This document shows positions 43,857-52,321 of a DNA stretch of 64,000 bases, one piece after another. Position 1 is the stretch's first letter; every line of letters starts with the position of its first letter. Position numbers and translations under genes: made by a program. The notes under the pieces are model-generated. The model saw only the letters and a program-made list of their open reading frames with translations, ran no database searches and was not told the DNA's origin. Origin of the DNA: Halorubrum depositum (lineage in GTDB: Archaea > Halobacteriota > Halobacteria > Halobacteriales > Haloferacaceae); the NCBI RefSeq assembly GCF_007671725.1, contig NZ_VCNM01000002.1, forward strand, positions 744,001 to 808,000, given 5' to 3'.

Positions 43857-45410
43857 ATGAGCCCTCGTTCACGCGACGACGAGCGCCTCGCCGGCGAGGA
43901 GGTCGCGGTGGTCGGCGCCGGGTTCGGCGGCCTCTCCGCGGCCGCCTACCTCGCCGACGCCGGCGCGGACGTGACGGTGTTCGAGCGCAACGAGCGTCTG
44001 GGAGGATGCGCCGGCCGGATCGAGCGGGACGGCTTCCGGATCGACACCGGCCCCTCGTGGTACCTGATGCCGGAGGTGTTCGACCGCTTCTTCGGCCACT
44101 TCGGGCGGTCGACCGAGGAGTTCTACGAGCTGACGGAACTGGACCCCCTCTACGAAGTCGTCTGGAAGGACGGCGACCGCGCGGCGATGCCCGCGGACCG
44201 GGCGGGCCAGAAGGCACTGTTCGAGTCGTACGAGGCGGGCGCCGGCGACCGGCTCGACGCCTACCTCGCCGACGCCGCGGAGGCGTACGAGCTCGGGATG
44301 GACCGGTTCGTCTACCCGAGCCGCTCCCGGCTCCGTGACATGGTCGACGCGGACGTGCTGCGCTCGGGCCGTGCGCTCCCGAAGCTCCGGGCGATGGACG
44401 ACTACGTCGGCGACTACTTCGACCACGAGAAACTGCGGCAGATCGCGGAGTACAAGCTCGTCTTCCTCGGCGGGTCCCCGTACAACACGCCGGCGATCTA
44501 CACGCTGATGAGCCACGTCGACATGAACCTCGGCGTCTACCACCCGACCGGCGGCATCGCGAGCGTCGTCGACGGGATGGCGGCGCTCGCGGGCGACCTC
44601 GGCGCCGAGATCCGCACCGAGGCGCCGGTTACGGCGATCGAGCCCTCGGTCGCGGCCGCGGGGCCGACGTTCGAGGTGGACGCCGGGGGATCGAGCGCGC
44701 GGTTCGACCGCGTGGTCGCGAACGCCGCGCCGCCGCACGTCGAGCGCGACCTCCTCCCCGACGAGTTCGCGCGCCGCGAGGCGTACTGGGAGTCGCGGAC
44801 GTACGCCCCCTCCGCGTTCCTCATGTACTTCGGCGTCGAGGGCAACGTCGACCTCGACCATCACGCGCTCGTGTTTCCGACCGACTGGCGGCCCCACTTC
44901 GAGTCTATCTTCGACGACCCGGCGTGGCCGGACGACCCGGCGTACTACGTCCACGTCCCCTCGAAGACGGACCCGGAGGCGGCGCCCGAGGGTCACGAGG
45001 CGGTGTTCGTCCTCGTCCCGCTGGCGCCCGGGCTCGACGACGGCCCGGAGGCCCGGGAACGCTTCCGCGAGTTGGTGCTCGACGATCTGGCCGAGCACGC
45101 CGGCGTCGACTTCCGCGATCGGGTCGTCTTCGAGGAGACCGCTTGCGTCTCCGACTTCCGCGAGCGCTTCAACGCGCCGCGGGGCACCGCGCTCGCGCTC
45201 TCGCACACGCTCGGCCAGACGGGGCCGCTCCGGCCGGCGCACCGGGCGCCGGGCGTCGAGGGGCTCTACTACGTCGGCGCGTACACGAACCCCGGGATCG
45301 GGATGCCGATGTGCCTGCTCAGCGGCGAGCACGTCGCCGACGCCGTGATCGAAGACGCCGCGGGCGACGGGGTGTTCCCGTCCGTGGTGCCGACGTCGAC
45401 GCTGCGGTAG
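43857..45410 (+). CDS. crtI: Phytoene desaturase family FAD enzyme (CrtI-like)
   Basis: 517 aa. N-terminal FAD-binding GAGFGGLSAAAYLADAGADV (about 21-40) then ERNERLGGCAGR; RIDTGPSWYLMPEVFDRFF is typical of carotenoid desaturases; the C-terminal AYTNPGIGMPMCLLSGEHVADAV is the second FAD motif. Likely introduces double bonds into phytoene on the way to lycopene and bacterioruberin. No other carotenoid gene lies close, so CrtI versus a CrtD-type desaturase cannot be settled here. Confidence 0.85.
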   Translation: MSPRSRDDERLAGEEVAVVGAGFGGLSAAAYLADAGADVTVFERNERLGGCAGRIERDGFRIDTGPSWYLMPEVFDRFFGHFGRSTEEFYELTELDPLYEVVWKDGDRAAMPADRAGQKALFESYEAGAGDRLDAYLADAAEAYELGMDRFVYPSRSRLRDMVDADVLRSGRALPKLRAMDDYVGDYFDHEKLRQIAEYKLVFLGGSPYNTPAIYTLMSHVDMNLGVYHPTGGIASVVDGMAALAGDLGAEIRTEAPVTAIEPSVAAAGPTFEVDAGGSSARFDRVVANAAPPHVERDLLPDEFARREAYWESRTYAPSAFLMYFGVEGNVDLDHHALVFPTDWRPHFESIFDDPAWPDDPAYYVHVPSKTDPEAAPEGHEAVFVLVPLAPGLDDGPEARERFRELVLDDLAEHAGVDFRDRVVFEETACVSDFRERFNAPRGTALALSHTLGQTGPLRPAHRAPGVEGLYYVGAYTNPGIGMPMCLLSGEHVADAVIEDAAGDGVFPSVVPTSTLR

Positions 45411-45453
45411 GCCCGTTCCGGGACGCCCGATCGGTCGCGTCGCGCGGGGCGCC

Positions 45454-46059
45454 TCAGAAGTCCCGACCGGTCGCGGCGTCGGGAAGGTCGTACTGGTCGA
45501 CGGGGAGACCGAGCTCCTCGAGGGCGGCCTTCAGGTGTTCGGTCGCGACGTACTCGTCGCCGGCGGCGACGCGGGCCGCCTGCGCGTGCGCGAGCACCTC
45601 GCCCTTCCGGTCGTCCGGGAGCTCGAACTTGTCGGCCGCGAGCTCGATGACGAGCCCGTTGTGGTCGTGGGTGTACAGCGAGTGGAAGGCGCCGCGGTCG
45701 AACTCGCTCACCTCGTGGCCGGCGTCGAGCAGGCGGTCGCGGATCGCCGGGAGCTCCTCCGGTTCGACGCTGAACGCGAGGTGATGGACCGCTCCGATCT
45801 CCGGATCCTGCGTCTCGACGGAATCGCGCGACTCGTCGACGAAGAAGGTGACCAGCCGCCCGTCGCCCGCGTCGAAGAAGAGGTGTTCGACCTCCTCGCG
45901 GTCGAGGTTGGGCTGTCTGACGACCAGGGGGAGGCCGAGCACGTCACGGTAGAACGCGACCGTGTCGTCCGCGTTGCTCCCGATCAGCGTGACGTGGTCC
46001 CAGCCGGTCGCGTGCAGCAGGCTGTCCGGGCGCTCCGCCGTGACCTCGTGTGACGACAT
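45454..46059 (-). CDS. VOC family (glyoxalase/extradiol dioxygenase-like) protein
   Basis: 201 aa. One complete vicinal-oxygen-chelate module, with HVTLIGSNADDTVAFYRDVLGLPLV at the start, VHHLAFSV in the middle and FHSLYTHDHNGLVIELA at the end, giving a likely H-H-E metal triad. The C-terminal 55 residues (FELPDDRKGEVLAHAQ, then GDEYVATEHLKAAL) form an extra helical tail. Start placed at the ATG at 46059 (MSSHEVTAERPD). Reaction unknown. Confidence 0.87.
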   Translation of the reverse strand: MSSHEVTAERPDSLLHATGWDHVTLIGSNADDTVAFYRDVLGLPLVVRQPNLDREEVEHLFFDAGDGRLVTFFVDESRDSVETQDPEIGAVHHLAFSVEPEELPAIRDRLLDAGHEVSEFDRGAFHSLYTHDHNGLVIELAADKFELPDDRKGEVLAHAQAARVAAGDEYVATEHLKAALEELGLPVDQYDLPDAATGRDF

Positions 46060-46204
46060 GCAGTGATCCACGGGAGCGTCCCTCATGAGTTCGCGGTAAC
46101 ACCGATGTCAGTCGGGGAACGCGCGGCGGACCGAACCGACGGAGGCTAAAAGAGCGATTTGAGAGTCCCGACCCGTTATCCCGACCGAAGCGGAAGGGCG
46201 ACGC

Positions 46205-47041
46205 GTGCAACGGAACACGCGGCAGGCGGGCCGGCCCCGCGGGCTCGCCACGGAGACGTGCACGCTCTCGGACGGTCGAACGCTCGCCTACGCCGTCGGC
46301 GGGGCCGAAGACGGGACGCCGGTGATCGCGCACCACGGAACCCCTGGATCGCGGCTGTTCGCGGCGCTCCTCACCGAGGCCGCGGCCGAGACCGGAGTCC
46401 GGCTCATCGTCCCGGACAGACCGGGGTACGGTCGGTCGTCGCCGCCGCCGGACGACTGGGAGTGGCGCGACTGGCCGGCGGACCTCGCGGCGCTCCTCGA
46501 CGCGGAGTCGGTCGATCGGTGCGGGGCCGTGGGGTTCTCTGGCGGCGGGCCGTTCGCGCTCGCGGCCGCGGCGGACGAACGGGTGGGTCGCGTCGGACTG
46601 GTCAGCAGCGTCGTCCCGCCGGCCGACGTCGGCCTCGTCACGCTGTCGCGGGTCCCGCTCGCCGTGCGTGCCCTCTTCCGACTGTCGGAGGCGTACGCGT
46701 CGGTCGCCGGGCCGAGCACGATCGTCGGTCAGTACACGGAGCGCTCGGTGTCGGAGCCCGTTTCGCGGGCGGTCGCGGACGACTTCCACGAGGCCCTGCG
46801 GCAGGGGGCGAAGCCGGTCGCCCGGGAGAACCGGTCGTTCGCGGGCGAATGGAGCGGGGTCGACCGAGTGTCAGGGCCCGTTCGCGCTTGGCACGGCACG
46901 CGCGACGAGAACGCGCCGCTCTCTGCCGTGCGGGACTTCGCGAGCGGGAACGACGTGAGCCTCACTGTCACCGAGACCGACCACCTCGCGACGCTGCTCG
47001 ATCACCGAGACGAGGCGTTGCGCTGGCTCAGTGAGACGTGA
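46205..47041 (+). CDS. Alpha/beta hydrolase
   Basis: 278 aa. Oxyanion HHGTPGSR (43-50), nucleophile elbow GFSGGG with Ser112, and a late TDHLATLLDH carrying the catalytic His. Cap region about 150-205. Starts with GTG at 46205 (MQRNTRQAGRPRG); a later start near the conserved TCTLSDGRTLAYAVGG is possible. Substrate class (ester, lactone, haloalkane) cannot be told. Stand-alone gene. Confidence 0.9.
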   Translation: MQRNTRQAGRPRGLATETCTLSDGRTLAYAVGGAEDGTPVIAHHGTPGSRLFAALLTEAAAETGVRLIVPDRPGYGRSSPPPDDWEWRDWPADLAALLDAESVDRCGAVGFSGGGPFALAAAADERVGRVGLVSSVVPPADVGLVTLSRVPLAVRALFRLSEAYASVAGPSTIVGQYTERSVSEPVSRAVADDFHEALRQGAKPVARENRSFAGEWSGVDRVSGPVRAWHGTRDENAPLSAVRDFASGNDVSLTVTETDHLATLLDHRDEALRWLSET

Positions 47042-47316
47042 GGCGGGTGGGAGCACGCGGAAGAACGGCCGATCGAACGGAGTGAGTTAACCGGGTTCGA
47101 GGGGGAGCGGTTTCTCGGCGAGACCGCGTCGCTCGACGTGACTGTGACCCTGTGCCGTCGGTCCCGAACGAACTCCCTGCCAAGCCGCGTCTTCCCGATC
47201 GCAGATCGATCGTCTCGATGCCGCTCGATGCCCTCGCGCGAACCGTTCGACACTGCGTTCCCGACCGGTCACACGGCAGAGGGCGGGCGACGCGGAATGG
47301 TCGACGACGCCCGATA
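47042..47316. other. Intergenic region between hydrolase and usp
   Basis: 275 nt, GC-rich, at the convergent 3' ends of two genes. Several short open frames overlap here on both strands with Arg/Ser-rich products; none looks like a halophilic protein. Possibly eroded coding sequence. Nothing supported. Confidence 0.4.
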
Positions 47317-47775
47317 TCAGTCTTGGCGGACGAACGTCACGGGGCAGGGCGCGTTCAACAACACGTTCTGTGCGACCGAACCGAAGACGGCCTTGCCGCT
47401 CGGCGAGCGGCGTCGGCCACCGATGACGACCAAGTCCGCACCGACATCTTCCGCGATTCCGATGATGGCCTCGCCGACGGCGCCCCCTTTGGCCAACCGA
47501 CCGTGTTCCGTGTGCTCGACGCCCGCGTCCTCCATGTCGTCGATGAGCGCCTGGATGTTCACGTACCGCTGGGCGGTAACGTCCGGCGTGACCTCGCTGT
47601 CGCGGTCGAAATCCAGGTTGTTGCGTGCCTTTTGGTACTCCCCCTCGGTGAACACGTGGGCCAGCGCCACCGACGCACCGGGCGGCCCGGCGATATCCGC
47701 TGTGATCGATGCGAGGTCGTCAAGTCGGTCATCGTCCTTCTCGCCGACGGCCAAGAGTACCGTTTCCAATCCCAT
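47317..47775 (-). CDS. Universal stress protein (UspA family)
   Basis: 152 aa single Usp domain. Start MGLETVLLAVGEKDDD at ATG 47775 matches strand beta1, ALAHVFTEGEYQKAR follows, and the ATP-binding signature is near the C-terminus: GADLVVIGGRRRSPSGKAVFGSVAQNVL, with the G-x2-G-x9-G(S) pattern read loosely. AT-rich promoter region 47800-47842 upstream, including GTAAACATTA and ATTAATGAATTAAT. Role in stress or osmotic adaptation is a family inference. Confidence 0.93.
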   Translation of the reverse strand: MGLETVLLAVGEKDDDRLDDLASITADIAGPPGASVALAHVFTEGEYQKARNNLDFDRDSEVTPDVTAQRYVNIQALIDDMEDAGVEHTEHGRLAKGGAVGEAIIGIAEDVGADLVVIGGRRRSPSGKAVFGSVAQNVLLNAPCPVTFVRQD

Positions 47776-48049
47776 ACACCCCAACTCAAAGGCGATACTG
47801 GTAAACATTAGTTATTTACGGCTATAGATTAATGAATTAATATGTTCCCCTCGCGGTCGGCCCGATCGCGCTCTCTGTCGGAGAGGAGCTTTCCAGAGAG
47901 ACGATTTCAGACGACCAGCGTTCGAAAGCCCGCGTCGCTCGGGTTCACACTCCTCAGCACGGCGAAGCGATTCGAGTGGACTCGCGGGGTCCCCACGAGC
48001 GAAGCGAGTGGGGGCACGCGAGGAAAGAAGACGAACGAAGTGAGTCGAG
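47776..48049. other. usp promoter region and tRNA-Ala downstream region
   Basis: 274 nt without a gene. Left part: AT-rich usp promoter (47800-47842). Right part: an 18-nt copy of the tRNA-Ala 3' end (47972-47989) and a GC hairpin, CCCCAC/GTGGGG, at about 47992-48013. Confidence 0.55.
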
Positions 48050-48062
48050 TGGACTCGCGGGG
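47972..48062. repeat. 18-bp direct repeat of the tRNA-Ala 3' end
   Basis: TCGAGTGGACTCGCGGGG is present at 47972-47989 and again at 48045-48062, where it covers the last 13 nt of the tRNA plus 5 nt of downstream flank. The 55-nt interval carries no gene. The arrangement resembles attL/attR left around an integration site in a tRNA gene. Confidence 0.7.
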
Positions 48063-48121
48063 ATTTGAACCCCGGGCCTTCCCCGTGCCAGGGGGATGAT
48101 CTACCACTGATCTACGAGCCC
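48050..48121 (-). tRNA. tRNA-Ala (anticodon GGC)
   Basis: 72 nt on the minus strand. Acceptor GGGCTCG pairs with CGAGTCC and includes the G3-U70 alanine identity pair; discriminator A73. D arm GATCAGTGGTAGATC; anticodon arm TCCCC-CTGGCAC-GGGGA with anticodon GGC; T arm CGGGG-TTCAAAT-CCCCG. No intron and no encoded CCA. All four arms pair well. Confidence 0.97.
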
Positions 48122-48212
48122 TCGTACGCGTTCCATCGTTCCCCGCTGGATATATTAAGGCCTTCGACTCGGCGACGGTCGGGGAATCGGCTTGCACCGG
48201 GTCGTTCTGCCC

Positions 48213-48758
48213 TCAGATCTGCTCGGAGTCGACGTACACGTCCAGATCGACGTTTCGGGTCGACCCCTCTAAGTCGCGGACGGCGCGCTGGACGACGCGC
48301 TCGGCCTCGGTCCGGATGAGCGGGACCGCCTTCTTTACCACCCAGTCGAAGGAGACGAGCCGCGGGAGGTCGAGCGCGTCCGGGCTGGCCGACCCCGGAT
48401 CGAACTCGACTTCGAGCGCGACCTCGCAGGCGGGGTCGCCACTCTCGTTTCCGTCGGACCCGGGTTCCGGCTCCGTCGGCGTCACGCGCCAGCAGCCCCC
48501 GGCGTCGATGTCCTTCGTGATCTCCCAGTCGATCCGCTCCGGCGGCTCGACCCCTGTCACCCGCGAGTGGGCCGTGTAGGTGACCTTCCACCACGCGAAC
48601 CGGAGCGCGTAGCGGGTGCCGGGGCCGCCGTCGCCCTCGATCGTCCGCACGTCGTCGAGGTACTTCGAGTAGCGGGCGTAGCCCGGGAAGTCGAGCAGGA
48701 ACTCGTACACCGCCTCGGGGTCGGCGTACACCTCGGTCCTCACGACGAGTTCGTCCAC
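48213..48758 (-). CDS. SRPBCC/polyketide-cyclase-like (START fold) protein
   Basis: 181 aa. Helix-grip fold: MDELVVRTEVYADPEAVYEFLLDFPGYARYSKYLDDV at the start (characteristic of coenzyme Q-binding/polyketide cyclase proteins), a central beta-sheet with PPERIDWEITKDIDAGGCWRV, and a long C-terminal helix with LIRTEAERVVQRAVRDLE. A short acidic loop lies at about 98-110. Probably binds a lipid or other hydrophobic ligand. It is upstream of the tRNA-Ala on the same strand. Confidence 0.88.
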   Translation of the reverse strand: MDELVVRTEVYADPEAVYEFLLDFPGYARYSKYLDDVRTIEGDGGPGTRYALRFAWWKVTYTAHSRVTGVEPPERIDWEITKDIDAGGCWRVTPTEPEPGSDGNESGDPACEVALEVEFDPGSASPDALDLPRLVSFDWVVKKAVPLIRTEAERVVQRAVRDLEGSTRNVDLDVYVDSEQI

Positions 48759-48902
48759 GCACGGTGGTTCGGGCGGCGCGTAATAAGCGGTCCGGCGAGA
48801 CTACGTGTGAGAGGATCGGGTAGGTCGTCGGCGTGTGTTCGACATGGTCGGAGGCGTCTTCGGTATCTCAGTCGGTAACTAATTAACGAATACCACCAGG
48901 CC

Positions 48903-49182
48903 GACGGTGAACGCCTCCAAAGCCCCAGCCGCGACGGCTCGCGTGACTCGCTGCGCTCCTCAGTCGCTCACTTCGTTCGCTCCCTGCGGTGCTTGCGTCG
49001 TCAGGCGTCGCCCTCGCGGCTGCCCCTTTGAGTCCCACCCCAACCGCACCCCAACCGCACCGCAACCGCGCCTCACGCCTCCCCAGCCTCGTCGGTCGTC
49101 CTCCGCGTTGCTCCGGACGACCGACTCCCTCGCACGCGCTCCTCGCGGCCGCCGGCGGCGGCCACTCGGAGGCGCGCGCCAC
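48903..49182 (+). repeat. Modular non-coding hairpin element, copy A
   Basis: About 280 nt. It shares with copy B four conserved blocks in the same order: GACGGTGAACGCCTCC(A/G)AAG followed by CCCCAGCCGCGA (from 48903), CTGCCCCTT(T/C)GAGTCCCACC (49020-49040), CCTCAC(G/A)CCTCCCCAGCCTC followed by GTCG (49071-49094) and GGC(G/A)CGCGCCAC (49171-49182). Between blocks the sequence differs and can fold: TCGGTCGTCC/GGACGACCGA, and GGCCGCC-GGC-GGCGGCC (49147-49163). CCAACCGCAC is repeated three times near 49040-49070. No open frame of halophilic character. It ends right at the M42 peptidase stop. Confidence 0.8.
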
Positions 49183-49191
49183 CGCGGCTGG

Positions 49192-50244
49192 TTATAGGGT
49201 GTAGTCGTGCTCGCCGGTCTCGGAGTCGAGGAACGCCGTCAGCAGGTCGATCGTCGCCGCGACGTCCTCGCCGTCGGCGGTCTCGGTGACGGTATGGAGG
49301 TAGCGCGTCGGGATCGAGATGGCGCCGACCGGCTTCGCCCCGGCCGTGTTCTGGAACCCCGCGGTGTCGGTGCCGCCCGCGGGCAACACCTCATGCTGGT
49401 GGTCGATCCCCTCCGCCTCGGCCACGTCCGTCAGTCGGCCGTGGACCTTCGGGCTGGTGATCACCGAGGAGTCCTTGAGCTTGATCGCGGTCCCCTCGCC
49501 CAGCTCGGTCACGGCGTCTGCCGGCTCGCCGATCTGCGGGACGTCGTTGGCGACGGTGACGTCGAGGGCGACGGCGAGGTCCGGATCGATGTCGACGCCG
49601 AGCGCGCTCGCGCCCCGGAGGCCGACCTCCTCCTGTACGGTCGCCGCGAAGTGAATCGTCACGTCGGGGTCGTCGATCCGGCGAGCGGCCTCCAGCATCG
49701 CGAACACACAGATCCGGTCGTCGAGCGCCTTCCCGGTCACCCGGTCGCCCATCCGCGTCGTCGTCTGGTCGAGGGTGACGAGGTCACCGACGCCGACGAG
49801 CTCGTCGACTTCCCCGCCGTCGCGGCCGAGGTCGATAAACACGTCTTTCACCTCTTCGTCCTTCTCCTTCTGTTCGTCCGTGAGCGTGTGCGGCGGCACG
49901 GAGCCGATGACGCCGGTGAGGTCCTCCTCGCCGTGGACGGTGACGCGCTGGGCGCGGAGCACGCGGGCGTCGAACCCGCCGAGCGGGTCGACCTGCACGA
50001 ACCCCTCGTCGGTGACGTGACGGACCATGAAGCCGATCTCGTCCATGTGGGCCGCGACCGCGACCGAGTAGTCGGCGTCGCCCTCGACGGTCCCGACCAC
50101 GTTCCCCATCGCGTCGGTGCGGACCCGGTCGGCGGTGTCGGCGAGCTCCCGGCGCACGATCTCGCGGACGTCGTCCTCGTAGCCCGGGACGCCACGGGCC
50201 TCGGTCAGCTCTCGCAACAGCTCGAAGTCGAAGTCGAACGACAT
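49192..50244 (-). CDS. M42 family metallopeptidase (TET-like aminopeptidase)
   Basis: 350 aa co-catalytic zinc aminopeptidase, in this family often a large tetrahedral complex that trims peptides. Metal/catalytic signatures: AHMDEIGFMV (about 64-73), GKALDDRICVF, VQEEVGLRGA (catalytic EE), ALDVTVANDVP, and IPTRYLHTVTE with the last His ligand. Start at ATG 50244 (MSFDFDFELLRELTEARG). The much longer open frame upstream overlaps other genes and is not coding. Endoglucanase names sometimes given to this family are misleading. Confidence 0.94.
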   Translation of the reverse strand: MSFDFDFELLRELTEARGVPGYEDDVREIVRRELADTADRVRTDAMGNVVGTVEGDADYSVAVAAHMDEIGFMVRHVTDEGFVQVDPLGGFDARVLRAQRVTVHGEEDLTGVIGSVPPHTLTDEQKEKDEEVKDVFIDLGRDGGEVDELVGVGDLVTLDQTTTRMGDRVTGKALDDRICVFAMLEAARRIDDPDVTIHFAATVQEEVGLRGASALGVDIDPDLAVALDVTVANDVPQIGEPADAVTELGEGTAIKLKDSSVITSPKVHGRLTDVAEAEGIDHQHEVLPAGGTDTAGFQNTAGAKPVGAISIPTRYLHTVTETADGEDVAATIDLLTAFLDSETGEHDYTL

Positions 50245-50421
50245 GGGCGACCGTTGGAGTCCAGCACCAAAGGTAGGGAGGTTCCGGCACGCTCGTCGCC
50301 GTTCTCGCCGGTCCCCCGCGCCTCCGACGTCCGCACCGACCCCGCGTCGTCGTTCGAGAACGTCAAATAAGTTTATCGTTGTTCCGCAACGCTTTTGCGG
50401 CGGCTCGCGGGATGGGAGTGT

Positions 50422-50679
50422 ATGAGTGACGTCAGAGCGGAACTCCGCGAACAGTTCCTCGACGCGTTCGGCGGCGCCGACTTCCCCGTCGAGAACCAGA
50501 TGGACCTCGTCCCGGCGCTCCCGAACGGCCCGGCCACGAAGTTCGAGGCCGGCGACGTGAGCCTCACGGCGATGGAGATGGCCGCGAAGCTCGGCAGCGA
50601 ACAGGAGTTCCCCTACGAGACCGCCGAGGAGCTCGTCGACGACATCCTCGACGGCCTCGAGTCGAAGGGGATCATCTGA
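50422..50679 (+). CDS. MTH865-like small protein
   Basis: 85 aa, helical, acidic: MSDVRAELREQFLDAFGGAD, a central PVENQMDLVPALPNGPATKF and the C-terminus ILDGLESKGII. It matches the archaeal MTH865 family (EF-hand-like helical fold, unknown function) in length and pattern. TATA-like AAATAAGTTTATCG at about 50366-50380. Divergent from the M42 peptidase. Confidence 0.85.
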   Translation: MSDVRAELREQFLDAFGGADFPVENQMDLVPALPNGPATKFEAGDVSLTAMEMAAKLGSEQEFPYETAEELVDDILDGLESKGII

Positions 50680-50787
50680 CGCCGACGCCCCCTTTTCCGA
50701 CGGTCGGCTCCCGTCAGTAGCGCGTCGCTCGGCGATCTCCCGCGATCTCGGCGAGGGGTTGATAGGCGCCGAGCCGTTACCGGAGCC

Positions 50788-51483
50788 GTGGTCGTCGAGT
50801 TCATCGGCGCGGTGCCGCCGTGGATCCTCCTCGGGGTCGCACTCGGCGGCGTCGCCTCCGCGCTCGCGGCGCTCGCCTTCTACCTCGGGAACCGGTTCGT
50901 CGCCCCGGGCGTCGCCGCGGCGGGCGGAGGCCGGTCCGCCGCGGGCGACGAGCGGCGCCGCCGAGAGATCCGCGAGTACCTGACGGCGATCGACGAGCGG
51001 TTCCGCGAGGACCACGCGCTCGGCGAGGTGGCCGTCCCCTTCTACCTCCCCGAGCGCGAGGTCGCCATCACGTTCGACGCGCACGACTACTTCCGACTGG
51101 AGGGCGAGGGCGTCTACACCGTCCTCTGCGAGCACGAGATGCCGGGCCGGGGGCTCGGCCGCCGCCTCCCGTTCGACGTTATCGAGCCGGACTGGGGACC
51201 GGACCCGTCCGTCGACCGGGGCGACCGCGACCCGGTCGCCGCGGCGTTCGCGGAGCTCGATGTCGCCCGCGGCGCCGACGCCGACGAGGTGAAACGCGCC
51301 TACCGCGAGCGCGTCAAAGAGACCCACCCGGACCAGGGGGGCGACGAGGAGTCGTTCCGTCGCGTCCGCGAGGCGTACGCGACCGCCCGCAATCACGCCG
51401 CGAGCGCGGGCGAGGGGAGCGGACGCGGGCGCGCCGCGCCCCGGGGCGATCGCACCGATCCCCCGGCGGGATTCGGCCGGTGA
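50788..51483 (+). CDS. Membrane-anchored J-domain protein
   Basis: 231 aa. One N-terminal transmembrane helix (about 9-33), a conserved central domain (EIREYLTAIDERFREDHALG, then EREVAITFDAHDYFRLEG), and a C-terminal J domain (about 152-205) with AYRERVKETHPDQGGDEESF; the HPD triad is at 180-182. J proteins stimulate Hsp70 ATPase; this one would recruit DnaK to the membrane. Starts with GTG (50788). Tail Gly/Arg-rich. It ends 47 nt before the phosphoesterase gene. Confidence 0.88.
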   Translation: MVVEFIGAVPPWILLGVALGGVASALAALAFYLGNRFVAPGVAAAGGGRSAAGDERRRREIREYLTAIDERFREDHALGEVAVPFYLPEREVAITFDAHDYFRLEGEGVYTVLCEHEMPGRGLGRRLPFDVIEPDWGPDPSVDRGDRDPVAAAFAELDVARGADADEVKRAYRERVKETHPDQGGDEESFRRVREAYATARNHAASAGEGSGRGRAAPRGDRTDPPAGFGR

Positions 51484-51487
51484 CGGG

Positions 51488-51539
51488 GAGAAGTCGATGA
51501 CGGGGGGCGGTCGATGACGAGGGGCGGTCGATGACGGGG
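51488..51539 (+). repeat. 17-bp triplicated start region before the phosphoesterase gene
   Basis: GTCGATGACGRGGGGCG is repeated with a 17-nt period, placing three ATGs at 51497, 51514 and 51531. Because 17 is not a multiple of three, only the third ATG is in frame with the phosphoesterase. The GGGG runs before each ATG could act as weak ribosome-binding sites. Confidence 0.75.
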
Positions 51540-52289
51540 GTCGCGTTCGCCGAGCGCGCGGCGTATCTCGGCCGCCACGACGCGCTCGTCGTCGCCGACC
51601 TCCACGTCGGCCGCGGGGAGGCCTCCGCGGTGTCGCTCCCGATCGGCGAGCGCGAGGACCTCGTCGATCGGCTTCGCGGACACCTCGCGCGGTTCGACCC
51701 CGCGACCGTCGTCGTCGCCGGCGACGTCGTCCACACGTTCGACCGCGTCACCGACCGCGTGCTCGGGACCCTAGCGGCGCTTCGCGACGCCTGCGACGCG
51801 AACGGCGCCGCCCTCGAACTCGTCGCGGGCAACCACGACGCGGCCCTCGCGGACGCTTGGGACGGTCCGGTTCGCGAGGAGCACGTGTTGGACGCCGCTG
51901 GTGCCCCCCGGACCGTCGTCTGCCACGGCCACGAGGCGCCGTCGACGGCGGCCGACCGGTACGTGATCGGTCACGTCCACCCGACGATCGAAATCGAGGG
52001 CGACAGGCGTCCCTGCTTTCTCCGGGGTGAGGGCGTCTACCGCGGCGCCGACCTCCTCATGCTCCCTGCATTCACCCGACTCGCCCCCGGCGTGGCCGTC
52101 AACGACATGCGAACGGGGGCGTTCGACTCCCCGCTCGTCACCGACGCGGACCGGCTGGCGCCGGTCGTGGTCGACCCGGGAGCGGCGGGCGCAGACGACG
52201 CCGGCCGCGCGGACACCGCCGGCGGCGCGGGCAACGTCGGAGAACCACTCCGATTCCCGCCGCTGGGGAAGTTCCGCGAGCTGTTGTGA
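51531..52289 (+). CDS. Calcineurin-like metallophosphoesterase
   Basis: 252 aa. All metal-binding motifs present: VADLHVG (D23, H25), VAGDVVHTFDR, GNHDAAL and GHVHP. Resembles the archaeal phosphoesterases often found beside DNA-repair helicases; substrate (nucleic acid or phosphodiester) unknown. C-terminal 40 residues are Ala/Asp-rich before the conserved end PPLGKFRELL. The start at 51531 is the only in-frame ATG of a triplicated repeat. Confidence 0.92.
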   Translation: MTGVAFAERAAYLGRHDALVVADLHVGRGEASAVSLPIGEREDLVDRLRGHLARFDPATVVVAGDVVHTFDRVTDRVLGTLAALRDACDANGAALELVAGNHDAALADAWDGPVREEHVLDAAGAPRTVVCHGHEAPSTAADRYVIGHVHPTIEIEGDRRPCFLRGEGVYRGADLLMLPAFTRLAPGVAVNDMRTGAFDSPLVTDADRLAPVVVDPGAAGADDAGRADTAGGAGNVGEPLRFPPLGKFRELL

Positions 52290-52321
52290 ACGCTTTTGTC
52301 GACGCGTGCGTATCGTGAGCT

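Noticed and set aside
47042-47316. Short frames between the hydrolase and usp genes
   Set aside because: They overlap on both strands, are Arg/Ser-rich, and lack promoters or conserved motifs.
47972-48062. Integrated mobile element at tRNA-Ala
   Set aside because: No integrase or cargo between the copies; only the short duplication is supported.
48050-48121. Intron in the tRNA-Ala gene
   Set aside because: The anticodon loop is exactly 7 nt and the gene is 72 nt; no bulge-helix-bulge insertion.
50245-51396. Upstream extension of the M42 peptidase frame
   Set aside because: It runs through the MTH865-like and J-domain genes on the opposite strand. The family start is at 50244.
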